Shown: piece by piece, positions 37,061-48,430 of the stretch
Layout of the letters: the number at the start of each line of letters is the position of its first letter
Numbering within the stretch: position 1 is the first letter of the stretch
NCBI RefSeq assembly: GCF_033115175.1
Contig: NC_084828.1
Coordinates: 32,114,388-32,178,387, forward strand
Origin: Lepus europaeus
Taxonomy: Eukaryota; Chordata; Mammalia; Lagomorpha; Leporidae
Length of the DNA stretch: 64,000 nt
Direction: 5' to 3'
Program-made: the position numbers and the translations under genes
Notes under the pieces: model-generated
What the model was told of the DNA's origin: nothing
What the model saw: the letters and a program-made list of their open reading frames with translations, nothing else
Databases searched by the model: none

Positions 37061-37974
37061 ACTTCATTGAATCGCTAGTATTTCTTAATTATTCCTACTG
37101 ATTTTTTAAAGAAGAGAGTACAGCATGAAACATGTATTTTCACAGTGCTAAGGCAATTATTTACAGGAAAGCAGAGCTGATTTAGAAAGTCTCCTAAGAA
37201 GTTTCTTGAATTATTTAGATTATTTTGTTCTTAATTATTATGTAGTTTGCACCCCTTTGACTATTAACACTTACCAAGAGTTGTTTGAAAATTAAGGCAA
37301 GTGACTTAAGATGAGGTAATGTGTGATGTTAAAAATATTTAACAACTTCTGGTATCACCCTACTCGTTGATTGGCATACTTTTTCATATTTTGAGTAAAG
37401 GAAAAATAAACCAACTGAAAATACCCGATTGAAAGGAACCTCAGAATTCTAGATTTATGAGATCAAAAGTATAACATTGCACTGCCGTAATTATAAAGTG
37501 TTAAAGTGCTTTTTAAAACATTTTTGAGAACTGCGACTGTTTTTAAGTAGATGGGACTATGCTTAATGTAAACACTTAAAGGCAAATGGAAATCTCATGA
37601 ACAAACTTTCATATTATTTCTGCATGCTTTTCTTGAAGAACAAGACTTGAGCTATTCTGATAGATTTTTAAGTGTGAAATCTTAAGAATCTGTTGAGTTT
37701 ATTAACCCTATGTAATTACTAAAAAGTGAGTTCATGTAAACTACTGGAAAGTACGATTTAGAAAAAAGATCTTGTTTTAAAAACATTGAACAGTTCAGTG
37801 CAGAGAATACTGATCATAATTCTCATTTCTGGAAAAACAATTGTTACTGGATGCTATTGGATTTAAGACCTCAGTTCAACAGGAGGTAATTTTATACCGC
37901 TGAGATAAAGAAAAAAAACCCACAAGGAGTGGTAAAGTGTGATGAATTATTTCACTGGAGTAGACATGTCTGTA

Positions 37975-38640
37975 TTTTCATGGCACCTGCGTGTGCGTGA
38001 GTATGTTTAATTTTGACTGAGCTGTGCATGTGTTTAGCTGCTCTCAAACCCTGACTCAAGCTTGGTGGAGGTTTAATCCTGTGCCCTTGTACACGTATAC
38101 TTGATTAGTAGTTGTGGTTATCTCAGCAGAAGATATACCGCCCTCCTCCTTGTATTGGTCGGGACCTGGGCATTGGGGAGTCAAAGCAAAGGAGAAAGAA
38201 AAGAGATTTTTACATTAGTATTCCATGAAAGCCTTACTGTCTGCAGAACAAATTGATTGCTCCGGTGTACCTGTGCTTGGCACCACTGCTGTGAAAGAAA
38301 GGTAGGGCTGTAATCTGTTTTATTGTATTACATATTGTGACACTCCAGGAATATTTAACATGTACTCTTTCTATGGTTCATGCTGTAAGTCCTAACTAAA
38401 GAAAGGGGAAATAAATGAATGAAAAGTATGCAAGAGCAATGGGCTACAGCTTTGTTTACTTCAGTCCATGAGAGTTCATTCAAATAAGACAATTTTGCTG
38501 AAGGCGTCACTGGGAACGTAACATGATTGATAACGAAACCCTGTAAAGTGCTCTGAGGCACTAATCGGCTTCACTGCTTGAAGTGTTTCGGGCAGAGATG
38601 ACATTCAGGCTAATATTTTACAATTTTAACCACAGAATGA
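37975..38640. promoter_or_regulatory. Candidate regulatory segment
   Basis: Unique, transposon-free sequence with an overlapping RUNX and GATA motif (TGTGGTT 38113-38119, TTATCT 38118-38123), a FOX-type TGTTTAC at 38453-38459, and further homeodomain-like TAAT cores. Functional role is inference only. Confidence 0.25.
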
Positions 38641-39909
38641 GAGAAGCACGTAGGTGTTACGGACATAATTAGTTTGGGAAATTATTTTACATTATTTTTC
38701 ATTACATCATATTATTAAAGGTCCTATGTGGCATGGAGGATACGAAGAAGATTTTCATTCAAAAAAGAAAGAGATATGAACTGCATCATCTTAAACTATG
38801 TTAAGGAAATTAAGAAATGTGTTATTTACTTTAGTCTTTCACTAGTTTTATTTGTGTAAACATTGTACTGTTTGATTTCTCTTGTAGGAAAAGAAATTGC
38901 AGTGTTTATTGTCTTAGTATTTTTTTTTCTTAAATTCTGTGAATGTTTTTCAGATAGATACTTGTAGTATACGGTTTGAGAATGCTTAGTGTGGACTGAG
39001 TGTTTTCATATTTTACAAAATGTGAAATCTCTGTGATTAGAGTTTGAACCTTGCCATTTTCAAGCATTCTTGAAGTGTGGGTGTAGCTGCACTTTTAAAG
39101 TTGTATGTAAATCTGTACTGTAAGGGGAAAGAAGAGTCCCTCTTGTCCAAGCTTATTGCCACATGTGACCTGGCAGGTGCCCTTTGCCACCGCTGTTCCC
39201 ATCCTGATCCCTCAATTATAATCACAGCACTTGATTAAAAAAAAATAGGAAGCAGAACAGCTCAAATACAGTAATGAAATTAAAGTTCTGTTCCTTTGTT
39301 TGCTTCCATATTCTTGAAATATATTACTTTACAAAATTTTTTAGGTTATATTTCACTTCCATTTAAGTATGTGTGTATAATTTGTTGTATATACTGATTA
39401 TGTATTATAAAGACATCTTGATGCAGATTCTTGTAAGCTATGATGTTGGGCTAGACTTGCTCACAGATACTTACATGGAAAATGGGCACATGGAGAAGCA
39501 TTTTTAAGCATATGTTAATTACAAATATACCAGATCCTGACATAAAACAGTGATTGAAATTACCTATTTTAGATCACGTTATCAGTAAAGGAAATGAGAT
39601 GTTTGAAAGAACTTTTGAACTACATGACAAAATTAAGATTATTCAATGTTTTTGATATAATGTAGTTATCATATTTATTAGTATTGCATTTATACACATA
39701 GTTGTATGGGAGATTTTTCTTACTGAAAAAAAAAAGGATCAGAAAACATACAGGAAAAATAAACCTTAGAACTAAGAATCAGAATGTTTTATTTTCCAAA
39801 ATGAATCTTACAACTTTTTTTAGTTTTATTTTAGTTTTTAATTTTATGATTACATTACCGTTTTTGAAAAATTTGAAATCTTTTATTCATTCAGAAGAAA
39901 TACTTTGAC

Positions 39910-40237
39910 ACCCCCTTTTTTTTTTTTTAAGATTATTTATTTGAAAGGCAGAGTTACACAGAGAGAGAAGGGGAGAGAGAGAGGTCTTCCATCCACTGGT
40001 GCACTCGCCAATTGGCCGCAATGGCCGGAGCTGCGCCAATCCAAAGCCAGGGGCCAGGAGCTTCTTCTAGGTCTCCACATGGGTGCAGGGGCCCAAGAAC
40101 TTAGGCCATCTTCCACTGCTTTCCCAGGCCATAGCAGAGAGATAGGAAGTAGAGCAGCCAGGACTTGAACTGGCGCCCATATGGGATGCTGGCACTGCAA
40201 GCAGTGGCTTTTCCTGCTGCGCCACAGCGCCGGCCCC
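39910..40237 (-). mobile_element. CSINE, minus strand
   Basis: Full-length minus-strand CSINE with low divergence, from T run 39916-39928 to GCGCCACAGCGCCGGCCCC at 40237. It is the first CSINE after about 15 kb without one (24.8-39.9 kb). Confidence 0.94.
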
Positions 40238-41763
40238 AGCCATATATTTGATAGTTAACCAAATAATACAGACAAAATAAGGGTGTGGGGTGAAATACCA
40301 AATAGAGAACATTGATATTTGTATTTTATTTTCTTGTTCTTTTAGCTCTTTTTGGTCGAATAGCTTGTTTTTAAAAGACAGCACTGTGTTTTGTTTACCA
40401 AAGTTTCTACAGTGTAGCATTGTACCTGAGGTGTAATAGCTGCTCAGTAAATATTTGTTGACCATTTAGGCAAATTATTTAGAAAATCCAAGACAATTGT
40501 ATGCTTTCTTTAGTCGGATCTAGGTACTTTAAATTATGGAGAAAACCAAATTTGACACGTTGTTATGATGGGTAATTTATGCCATGAAATAGGTGACACT
40601 TCTTTAATCTCAGTTGGTGAGCAAACCTTTTTCATTGTTTTGTATACAACTTTAGCTAGGCTCAGACTGGAGTTCTACAGTAATAGGAACCATAGAAATT
40701 AGTTACTATAAAGGGTTCATTTAACTGAAAAGAATACTGGGTTTTAGACAAGTTGTTACTTAGCCACTATTGTAAAACTATTTAGTTCCTGAGCAGGACT
40801 AAAACATAAATTGGCTTGCTTTTTAATTTTTTTTTTCTTACAGGAGCAACTCTGTTTAATTTAATGCTTCTAAAATATTAGTTTTTATGTCAGTATTAAC
40901 CAAATTTTATATTTGTAACCACAGGAAAATCTAGTTTATAAGCAGTAGAGTGTAAATCACAGCAAACTGATATTGTGCATGTGTGTTGCCTATGTGTACC
41001 TTTCTTGGATTCCCTTCTGTGAGTGTAGGCCCAGTATGTGTTGTTTTTTTTTTTTTTTCTATCAAGGATGGGTGACAAAGTATTGGGTATCACCAAGAAA
41101 GATATAAAAAATTCAGAAAACTTTATCTATTAAATTATAGGATCTGTATTGGAATAAATTTGTGAATAGCATCAGTTTGTTGATATTTAATCCTATGGTA
41201 GTGTTTTCTGTAGTAATACAGTCATTGCTAGGCCAAGAAAGGAGACAACCAACTGAAACAATGGAGACTACCAAGGGAGAATCCTAGGTAGGCCTCAGCT
41301 CATTCATGGATAATTGAATGCTGAAGTGTGAAATTCAAGTAATGTTTTTAATTCATATTGCTCATGGAGAGATTAGACTTCAAGCAGTGAAGTTGGAGTT
41401 TACATGTATGTCTCAGCAGTACATGTCAGGTGGGTATCCATCTTGAAGACTGAGAAAGTCCACCCAAAAACCCAATGCCTAGTTCAAGGGGCTAACACAA
41501 CTAGCCCTGAGCTGAGATCCGTGACTAAATTTTATTTCCAAGGTAGAAATAAACAAGGAACAAGACACACTGTCAGAAAGCCAAACTGATCAAACGTGAA
41601 AGCAGTGGGGATATGACTGGGAGACTTGGCTGTCTTGTGTGTAAGTTGTAGCGGTGGCAGGTAAGCTACTTCTAACCCTTTCCTTCTTATGAGACCAAAA
41701 AGAATTCCCTGATCTGGCTCTTTAGTTCAGCAGTTGGGTGAAGTTCACAAGCAAATTACTGAA
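40238..41763. other. AT-rich unique sequence
   Basis: Only a short L2/MIR-like tail (CTCAGTAAATATTTGTTGAC at 40442-40461) is recognisable. Confidence 0.5.
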
Positions 41764-42076
41764 CTTTGTTGTGGTATAGCGTGTGAAACTGCTGCCTTCA
41801 ATGCCACTGTCTCAGAGGCCTATTTGAATCCTCGCTGCTCCACTTCCAATTCAGTTCCCTGCTAAAGTCCTGGGAAGAGCAGCAGGTGGCCCAATGTTTG
41901 GACCACTGCCACCCATGTGGGAGACCCTGATGAAGCTCCTGACTGTAACTGCAGCCTGGCCCAGCCTTAGCCATTGCAGCCATTTGGAGAACGAACCAGC
42001 AGATGGAAGACTCTGTCTTTTCCACTCTCTCTATAACTCCAACTTTCAAGTAAATAAGTAAATACATTTTTTAAAA
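41764..42076 (+). mobile_element. CSINE, plus strand
   Basis: Moderately divergent copy with GAAACTGCTGCCTTCAATGC in the head and a tail CTTTCAAGTAAATAAGTAAA. Confidence 0.88.
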
Positions 42077-42084
42077 AATTACCA

Positions 42085-42215
42085 ATCCCCTCTAAACCAC
42101 ACTTTCTGCATCTGCAAAATCAGGATTGTAGTATCTATCAGGTTTTCCATATATCCATAGGTTATCATGGGGATTAAATGAGAAGACGCATGCATAGTGC
42201 CTGGAACATTTTATA
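42085..42215 (+). mobile_element. MIR SINE fragment
   Basis: TCTGCATCTGCAAAATCAGG, ATGGGGATTAAATGAGAAGA and ATAGTGCCTGGAACATT. Confidence 0.65.
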
Positions 42216-42564
42216 TATATGGTATATATATGGTCATTATTCTTTTGAGGAGTTTGTAGGAAGCCTTTGAGACTTGATTAGGTAACCATAATGTGATACA
42301 GTAAAGCTCTTTGGTTATTTCAAAGTCAGAGATATGACTTTTCCATCTTCTATATGTAGTATGGTGCTCTAAATCCTCATTCCTATTTTTTACCTATTAA
42401 TTTATTCTCAGATTATAATCTAAGAAATGATCAGTGACTTTAATTTGATTCTCCCAAAGTATCTATTCTTGATCTGTTATGTTATTGGCTTTCTTAATAT
42501 ATGTTTCAAAAGCTGTGCTTAATTTTCAATGACTGCCTTTCCACCTAGAAGTGTAAAATGTCTT

Positions 42565-42913
42565 TTTAAAGATTTGTTTATATATCTATGTATTATTTAT
42601 TTAATTTGACAGGCTGTGTGACATGGATAGCAGTGGAGAGAGAGAGAGAGAGAGACAGAGATTGATTCACCCCTCGATTGGCTGCAAGATCTAGAGCTGG
42701 TCTAAACTGAAACCAGGAGCCTGGAACTCCATCCAGGTCTCCCACGTGGGTGGCAGGGGCCCAAGTAGTTGGACCACATCTGCTGCTTTCCCAGACACAT
42801 TAACAGGGAGCTGAATTGGGCATTGGAGCAGCCAGGACTCAAACCAACATTCTGAAATGGGATGCTTGTGTTCCAAGTGGCAGCTCAACCTACTGTGCCA
42901 CAACATCAGTCTA
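42565..42913 (-). mobile_element. CSINE with exact TSD
   Basis: Minus-strand copy with a (GA)n tract at about 42634-42655. The 11-bp TSD TAAAATGTCTT is exact at 42554-42564 and 42914-42924. Confidence 0.92.
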
Positions 42914-43405
42914 TAAAATGTCTTAAATAAATCGTGATTCTCACTTTAGAAATATAGTAAAAAACAGATAAGGTAAACCTTTCTCAAGATGCCACTCACA
43001 GTTTCATTTTTTTTTTTTTCTCTTTTTAATTAAAAAGTTTCTGGGCAATTGCAGATTTTTTTTCTTTCTGAGGATCTTTATTTGGGAGACTGCGGTGATC
43101 TGACTGTGTAAGTGTGAATGCCAAATGAATTGCAATTGCTCCATTGTTTTCTCTGGAAGGCTGGAGAGGGAGGAATATTCAGGATGCCTTATGATTTGGT
43201 CTGAATTTAAATAAAATTTTACTTTTTAATAGAGAGCATTTGTAATTTTAGGTGAAGTAAGCTTGTTACTTGAAAATAAGGATTTTCAGTTGTATTATAA
43301 ACATGTTATTTAGTGTACATGGTAATTGTGTTTGTATTTTCTATTTTTTTTCTGCATGTGAAGGTGTACTGTCAGTTGTTTCCTAGTATTGTGTGTGTGT
43401 ATGAG

Positions 43406-43540
43406 TACATAGGGTATTTTAGAAACTTCATGCAAAAATGGAATTAAAAGATAAGGTCATTTTGTTGCAGAAATTTGATATGTGTAAAGTTCTTTTTATA
43501 ATATGCATTTTCCATGAGCTTTCTGAAGACCCCCTCTTAA
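43406..43540. mobile_element. Palindromic MITE-like element
   Basis: The left end GGGTATTTTAGAAACTTCAT is matched in inverted form by the right end CATGAGCTTTCTGAAGACCC. A related right-half sequence occurs near 31235-31270 and 31325-31355. It looks like a short non-autonomous DNA element; I cannot name the family with confidence. Confidence 0.5.
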
Positions 43541-43710
43541 ATCATTATTCAGACAGAAGCTAGGAATATGTATGAACATGTATTTGTTCAGCAAGAATTC
43601 ACTATCTCAGATGTGCCCATGGTAAGCAACGTAGAAACGGTCCTGTCCATGGACCAATGATTACAGAGTATTGCTAGAGGACAGGTTATAAGCAAGTATA
43701 AAAAAGCAGT

Positions 43711-44040
43711 GAAGCGTCAGCGCTCTGGCGTCACTTGTAAAGCTGTCGCCTGCAGTGCTGCCAGCATCCCATATGGGCGCTGGTTCGAGTTCTAGCTGCT
43801 CCACTTCCAATCCAGCTCTCTGATACAGCCTGGGAAAGCAATGGAAGATGGCCCAAGCCCTTGGGCCCCTGCACCCACATGGGAGACCCAGAAGAAGCAC
43901 CTGGCTCCTAGCCTCGGATCGGAGCAGCTCTGGCCTTAGCGGCCATTTGGGGAGTGAACCAGTGGAAGGAAGACCTTTCTCTCTGTCTCTCTCTCCCACT
44001 GTCTAACTCTGCCTGTCAAATTAAAAAAAAAAAAAAAAAA
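43711..44040 (+). mobile_element. CSINE, plus strand
   Basis: It starts GAAGCGTCAGCGCTCTGGCG, with B-box GGTTCGAGTTC near 43782-43792, a (CT)n tract and a pure A tail (44024-44040). Confidence 0.94.
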
Positions 44041-44214
44041 CACTGGGAGAAATTTATCTTAGAAGGTGACATATAAGCTGAGTTGAAGAAGGTAGCTGTG
44101 GAACTGGCCAAGAGTTGATCCAAAGGAGCTTTTCAGAGAGGAGAAAACATAGAGGCCTGTGGGCAGGAAAGCACTACCTGAGTTCTAGGACTGAAGGAAT
44201 TTCTTTGTAGCCAG

Positions 44215-44790
44215 TGCTGTGCTGTCCATTACAGTAGCCATGAGCCATCTGTATAAAATAGACGCGAACTTGCAGGTGTAAACCATCTCAAGGAATTTCA
44301 TATTGAGTTCATGTTAATTGCTTGATATTTTGGATAAATTGATCTAAATATACTGAATTATTTCCCCACGGAGTTTCAAGCCTCGTTCCCTCTAGCCTCC
44401 TCTTTCCGCTTGCCTGCTGGTATCTCGGGCTATGGAGGTTCGGCTCACCTCGCGTTCCAGCGCTGGTGCGTTGAGTCTGCCGCTGGTGTCCCGAACTTGG
44501 GCTCCCACGCTCTCCACGCAGGTCCACTGTGAATCACTAGTTCCGGAAGAGTTTCCTCTGCTGTTTCATCCCCTACTCTTCCTTGACCCTGCAGTATCTC
44601 CACTTATATTAAACTTTCTCTCCCCCCAGACTAAGTGTGCTCCCTGCCTATTCCGCCATCTTGCCGCCTCTCTATACTGAATTATTTCTACTTTTCTTTA
44701 AACTATTAAAAGCATGACTACTAGAGAATTTAAAAATTACATTCATGGCTCTCTCCAGTTCTGTTGGACATCACCTGATGAGCAAGGGAC
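44215..44790. mobile_element. Ancient MER-type repeat interrupted by the L1 5'UTR fragment
   Basis: 44215-44348 (GTCCATTACAGTAGCCATGA) and 44689-44790 (CTGTTGGACATCA) fit an old dispersed repeat that also occurs at 2425-2520 (GTAGCCACATGTG and TTGGACAGCACA). Family name uncertain. Confidence 0.45.
44349..44688 (-). mobile_element. L1 5'UTR-only fragment with perfect TSD and no 3' end
   Basis: The body is 44365-44672. Read on the minus strand it begins at 44672 with GGCGGCAAGATGGCGGAATA, the typical start of a mammalian L1 5'UTR with its YY1-type site (CAAGATGGC). It continues as GC-rich promoter-like sequence and stops at 44365. There is no ORF1, ORF2, 3'UTR or poly(A). A perfect 16-bp duplication, TATACTGAATTATTTC, flanks it at 44349-44364 and 44673-44688. 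Around it is an older repeat (about 44215-44348 and 44689-44790) that it interrupts, which supports a real insertion rather than a deletion remnant. The fragment is much richer in GC and CpG than its surroundings. That it is a lagomorph L1 5'UTR rests on the start motif and composition, not on a database match. Confidence 0.8.
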
Positions 44791-46229
44791 TACATGACAT
44801 GAGATAAGATTGGTCAGAGTCACTGGAACCAGTTAATGCTGGGGCTTCTAGACTGTAGAGAGAAAGTCAGACTTTCTTCAAAGTGCAATAAAAACCATTA
44901 TACATTTTTAGCCATGGGATTTGTCTTGTACAAAGAGCATTGGCTACAGTTTTGAGACTGTTGGATAGGGGCGAATTGGGAAACTAGTACAATAATGTAC
45001 ACATAGAGCTAAATCAATTATCAAAACAGTTGTCAAATAGTAATGTAAAAACATTGTCTCTGTAATTATCAGTGAGTTTCTTGAACTTATTTGATAGAAA
45101 TTCTTAAGTTACAGATACAGGCTTTGGTCGAGGTTTATCTGTATCACTGCTTCATCCATATTCATAGATTATTAAAATTCTTACAAAATTAAATCTTTGC
45201 CATCCTCCCAGAACACTGTAATTTGCAGAACTAGTAATATTTTAAAAGAATAAAATAAAATAGCTTTGAAGATTTGAAAGACTTTTTACAAAGCTGCAAG
45301 ATTTCTTAATACTTTGGGGCTCCAGTAATGATTTGATGATTTGTTGGAAGCTGTTGACATGGATCTCACAGGACTATACATTTATTTCTTAGGAGACTTC
45401 CATCCCAGATTTAAGAAACTTTATCATCCATTCCAACCTCTGATCCTTTGAACTGTTCTCTGCAGTAGGATTTGTTCTCTGTTTTCTAAGTGAAGAAATT
45501 TAGATTGAATAAATTAAGCAAGCTGTCCAAGTTAATACTGGTAGTCAGTGACCTACTGTAGGCTAAAATTCAAATCTTTCAGGTACATATTGGAATTTCT
45601 GCTTATCTAATTGCTCCTTTTATGTACTGTTCCTTTTTTGTTCCTTTTATGTATGTATTTGTATGCATGTAAAATAAATTTTCCATTTGTTTTTGTTTGG
45701 ATGACACTTTACTTGTAGAACCACCCTTTAATTTATATGAAATTAGAATAATTACTTGGCTTTTTATTATTACTTATACAACTCTGAAATGGTACAAAGT
45801 TTTCTGGGCCAGCTGTGTTCCGAAACTATCACATGAAAAATACCAGAAATAAACAATCCATCAGTTTAAATTACACCCATTCTAAATTGCATGTTACCTT
45901 TTGCCATGCTGTTCTGTCCCACCCACAACATGAGTTACTCTTTTATCCATTGTATTCAGGCTGTGTATGCTACCTGCTTGACAGGTACTTTGTAGCCATC
46001 TTAGTTGTCAGATCACTGTCACAGTGTAGAGCTTGTGTTCAAGTAACCTTTATTTTACTTAATTATGTCCCCCAAAAACAAAAGTAGTGATGCTGGGAAT
46101 CCCAATTTGCCAAGGAAGTTATAAAGTTCTTCCTTTAAGTGGAAAGTCTGTACGTAATAATAAAAAAACATAATGTGATGAGATTGCTAAAACCTATTAT
46201 ATCATTAAGGTGCCTAATTTATAAGTTAA
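44791..46229. other. Mostly unique AT-rich sequence
   Basis: Holds the MIR at 45440-45600; otherwise nothing supported. The open frame at 45815-46087 looks like chance. Confidence 0.5.
45440..45600 (-). mobile_element. MIR SINE, minus strand
   Basis: AAGTGAAGAAATTTAGATTG, AGCTGTCCAAGTTAATACTG and AAAATTCAAATCTTTCAGG: the reversed MIR core. Confidence 0.55.
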
Positions 46230-46351
46230 ACTTCATCACAAGTATGTATGTATAGGAGAGACTGTATGTAGGATTCAGTACTACCCATGCTTTCAGGCAT
46301 CCGCTGGGGGTCTTGAGACATCCCTCCTGTGGGTGAGGAGGGACTACTATT
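46230..46351 (+). mobile_element. Tigger-like fragment (terminal part)
   Basis: TTTCAGGCATCCGCTGGGGG, CTTGAGACATCCCTCCTG and a terminal GAGGAGGGACTACTAT. Confidence 0.62.
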
Positions 46352-46484
46352 TTGCATAGTACTGAAAAAACTCAAGACATGTCGGTATGGTTTAAGTTGT
46401 TTTGCTTTGTTTTTACTTTAGAGGGAAAAATAAGACTTACCTGCTATAAAATTTGTTTTTACTTATGAGTATTTAAAGCATACT

Positions 46485-46640
46485 AGTCATAAGCTAAATG
46501 CTTTGAATACTTTATTTCATTAAATCTTTGTTATAGCCCTGTTAAGAATGTATTATTATCCCCAGAGTGTCAGAAAAGTTGTAAGGATCTGAACTAAGAT
46601 TCAGAGGCCTGACTACCTGACTCTAAAGCTGGACCTGTTA
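46485..46640 (-). mobile_element. MIR SINE, minus strand
   Basis: AGCTAAATGCTTTGAATACT, CATTAAATCTTTGTTATAGC and TATTATTATCCCCAGAGTGT, then TCAGAGGCCTGACTACCTGA. Confidence 0.65.
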
Positions 46641-47003
46641 GTTTCAGTATCTCTGTTGTGCAGTAGTCACACTTGTCAACAGTATTTTTCACTGTAAAAA
46701 GCAAAGATCATTTGGAATTCTAATCAAAAGTTACAGTTTTTAAAAAATCATTTCCTAGTGAAATTAACATTGATTCATGTCTAATCACTAGCAAGGTTGA
46801 TCGTTTTTTGGTAAACAGCAATTTTATTCTATTTAGTTGGAAAATAAGAAAAAATATCAGGTAGTACTCAAGGATTAAAGTCTGGGAGTTTGTTTTTAAT
46901 TCTTATTTTCATAAGCCAAAGGAGAAAGAAATCAATAGAATTATTACAACTCAGCAGTATCATATGATAAAAGTACCAAGTGACAGTAAAATATATGACT
47001 ATA

Positions 47004-47330
47004 GGCCGGTGCTGCGGCTCACTAGGCTAATCCTCTGCCTGCAGTGCCGGCACCCCGGGTTCTAGTCCCGGTTGGGGTGCTGGTTCTGTCCTGGTGGCTC
47101 CTCTTCAGTCCAGCTCTCTGCTGTGGCCCAGGAAGGCAGTGGAGGATGGCCCAAGTGCTTGGGCCCTGCACCCACATGGGAGACCAGGAGGAAGCATCTG
47201 GCTCCTGGCTTTGGATCGGCGCAGTGTGCCGGCCGTAGTGGCCATTTTGGGGGTGAACCAACGGAAGGAAGACCTTTCTCTCTGTCTCTCTCTCTCTCAC
47301 TGTCTAACTCTGCCTGTCAAAAAAATATAT
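47004..47330 (+). mobile_element. CSINE with exact TSD
   Basis: Young-looking plus-strand copy starting GGCCGGTGCTGCGGCTCACT. The 13-bp TSD ATATATGACTATA is at 46991-47003 and 47331-47343. Confidence 0.95.
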
Positions 47331-47522
47331 ATATATGACTATAATATGTGGTTCTACTTTAGATTTTAGATTCTATTAGGAGTCAGAAATACCAGATACT
47401 TCATATGTGATACTACTAAATAGGAAATTAAAACATTCACAGTAAGTAATGCAACTTACTTCGGTTCCCACATAAGGTTTGTTTTAGGATAGGAAAGATG
47501 CTATGCTAGGTAGTATAAAATT

Positions 47523-47844
47523 TTTTTTAATATTTTTTTTTTATTTGACAGGTAGAGTTATAGACAGAGAGAGACAGAGAGAAAGGTCTTCCTTCTGTTG
47601 GTTCACCCCCCCAAATGTTGCCACGACTGGAGCTGCACCGATCTGAAGCCAGGAGCCAAGTGCCTCTTCCTGGTCTTCCATGCGAGTGTAGGAGCCCAAA
47701 CACCTCAGCCATCCTCCACTGCTTTCCCAGTCCACAACAGAGAGCTGGACTGGAAGAGGAGCAGCCGGGACTAGAACCCGGCACCCATATGGGATTCCGG
47801 TGCCGCAGTGGAGGATTAACCAAGTGAGCCACAGCACTGGCCCT
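47523..47844 (-). mobile_element. CSINE with exact TSD
   Basis: Minus-strand copy ending GAGCCACAGCACTGGCCC. The exact 14-bp TSD GGTAGTATAAAATT is at 47509-47522 and 47845-47858. Confidence 0.95.
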
Positions 47845-47870
47845 GGTAGTATAAAATTATACTACACCAT

Positions 47871-48187
47871 GGGGCCCGCACTATGCTGTAGCAGCTAAAG
47901 CTGCCATCTGCAGTACTGGCATCCCATATGGGCGCCGATTTGAGTCCCAGCTGCTCCACTTCTGATCCAGCTCTGTGCTATGGCCTGGGAAAGCAGTGGA
48001 AGATGGCCCAAGTCCTTGGGCCCCTGCGTGTGTGTGAGAGACCTGAAGGAAGCTCCTGACTCCAGGCTTTGGATAGGTCCAGCTGCAGACATTGTGGCCA
48101 TCTGAGGAGTGAACCAGTGGGTGGAAGATCTCTCTCTCTGTCTCTCTGCCTCTGCCTCTCAAATAAATAAATAAATCTTTTAAAAAA
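47871..48187 (+). mobile_element. CSINE, plus strand
   Basis: It starts GGGGCCCGCACTATGCTGTA and ends CTCTCAAATAAATAAATAAA. It lies 26 bases from the preceding copy, in the opposite orientation. Confidence 0.93.
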
Positions 48188-48264
48188 TCATGGCAAAACA
48201 ATTATATGAATCATGATATATACCTAGTATAGGTATGAGTAACACAAAAGGGTAAAGTGAATCA

Positions 48265-48430
48265 ACATTTCTTGAGGACCTCCTTTGTTACATATTGCAT
48301 CTACTGTCATCTTTAATCTTTTCAACTTACCAGTTAGGTAAGTTGGTTTTATACAAATTAAATTGAGGTTCAAGCAGATTTTCCCAACACTTCATAACAA
48401 ATGAATGAGCCCAGTGTTAACATTCTTCAT
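48265..48430 (-). mobile_element. MIR-like SINE, minus strand
   Basis: CTTGAGGACCTCCTTTGTTA, TCATCTTTAATCTTTTCAAC and AAATTGAGGTTCAAGCAGAT in reversed MIR order. Confidence 0.55.

Larger units (their letters stand above)
34196..39909. other. Transposon-poor unique block
   Basis: About 5.7 kb in which I recognise no CSINE, L1, LTR, MIR or DNA transposon, although CSINEs occur roughly every 1.9 kb across the window. No exon could be supported. The candidate regulatory segments listed separately lie inside it. Confidence 0.6.

Noticed and set aside
44432..44680. GC-rich open frame of 82 codons taken at first as a possible CpG-island first exon
   Set aside because: It lies in the L1 5'UTR fragment bounded by an exact TSD, so it is an insertion and not a native promoter.
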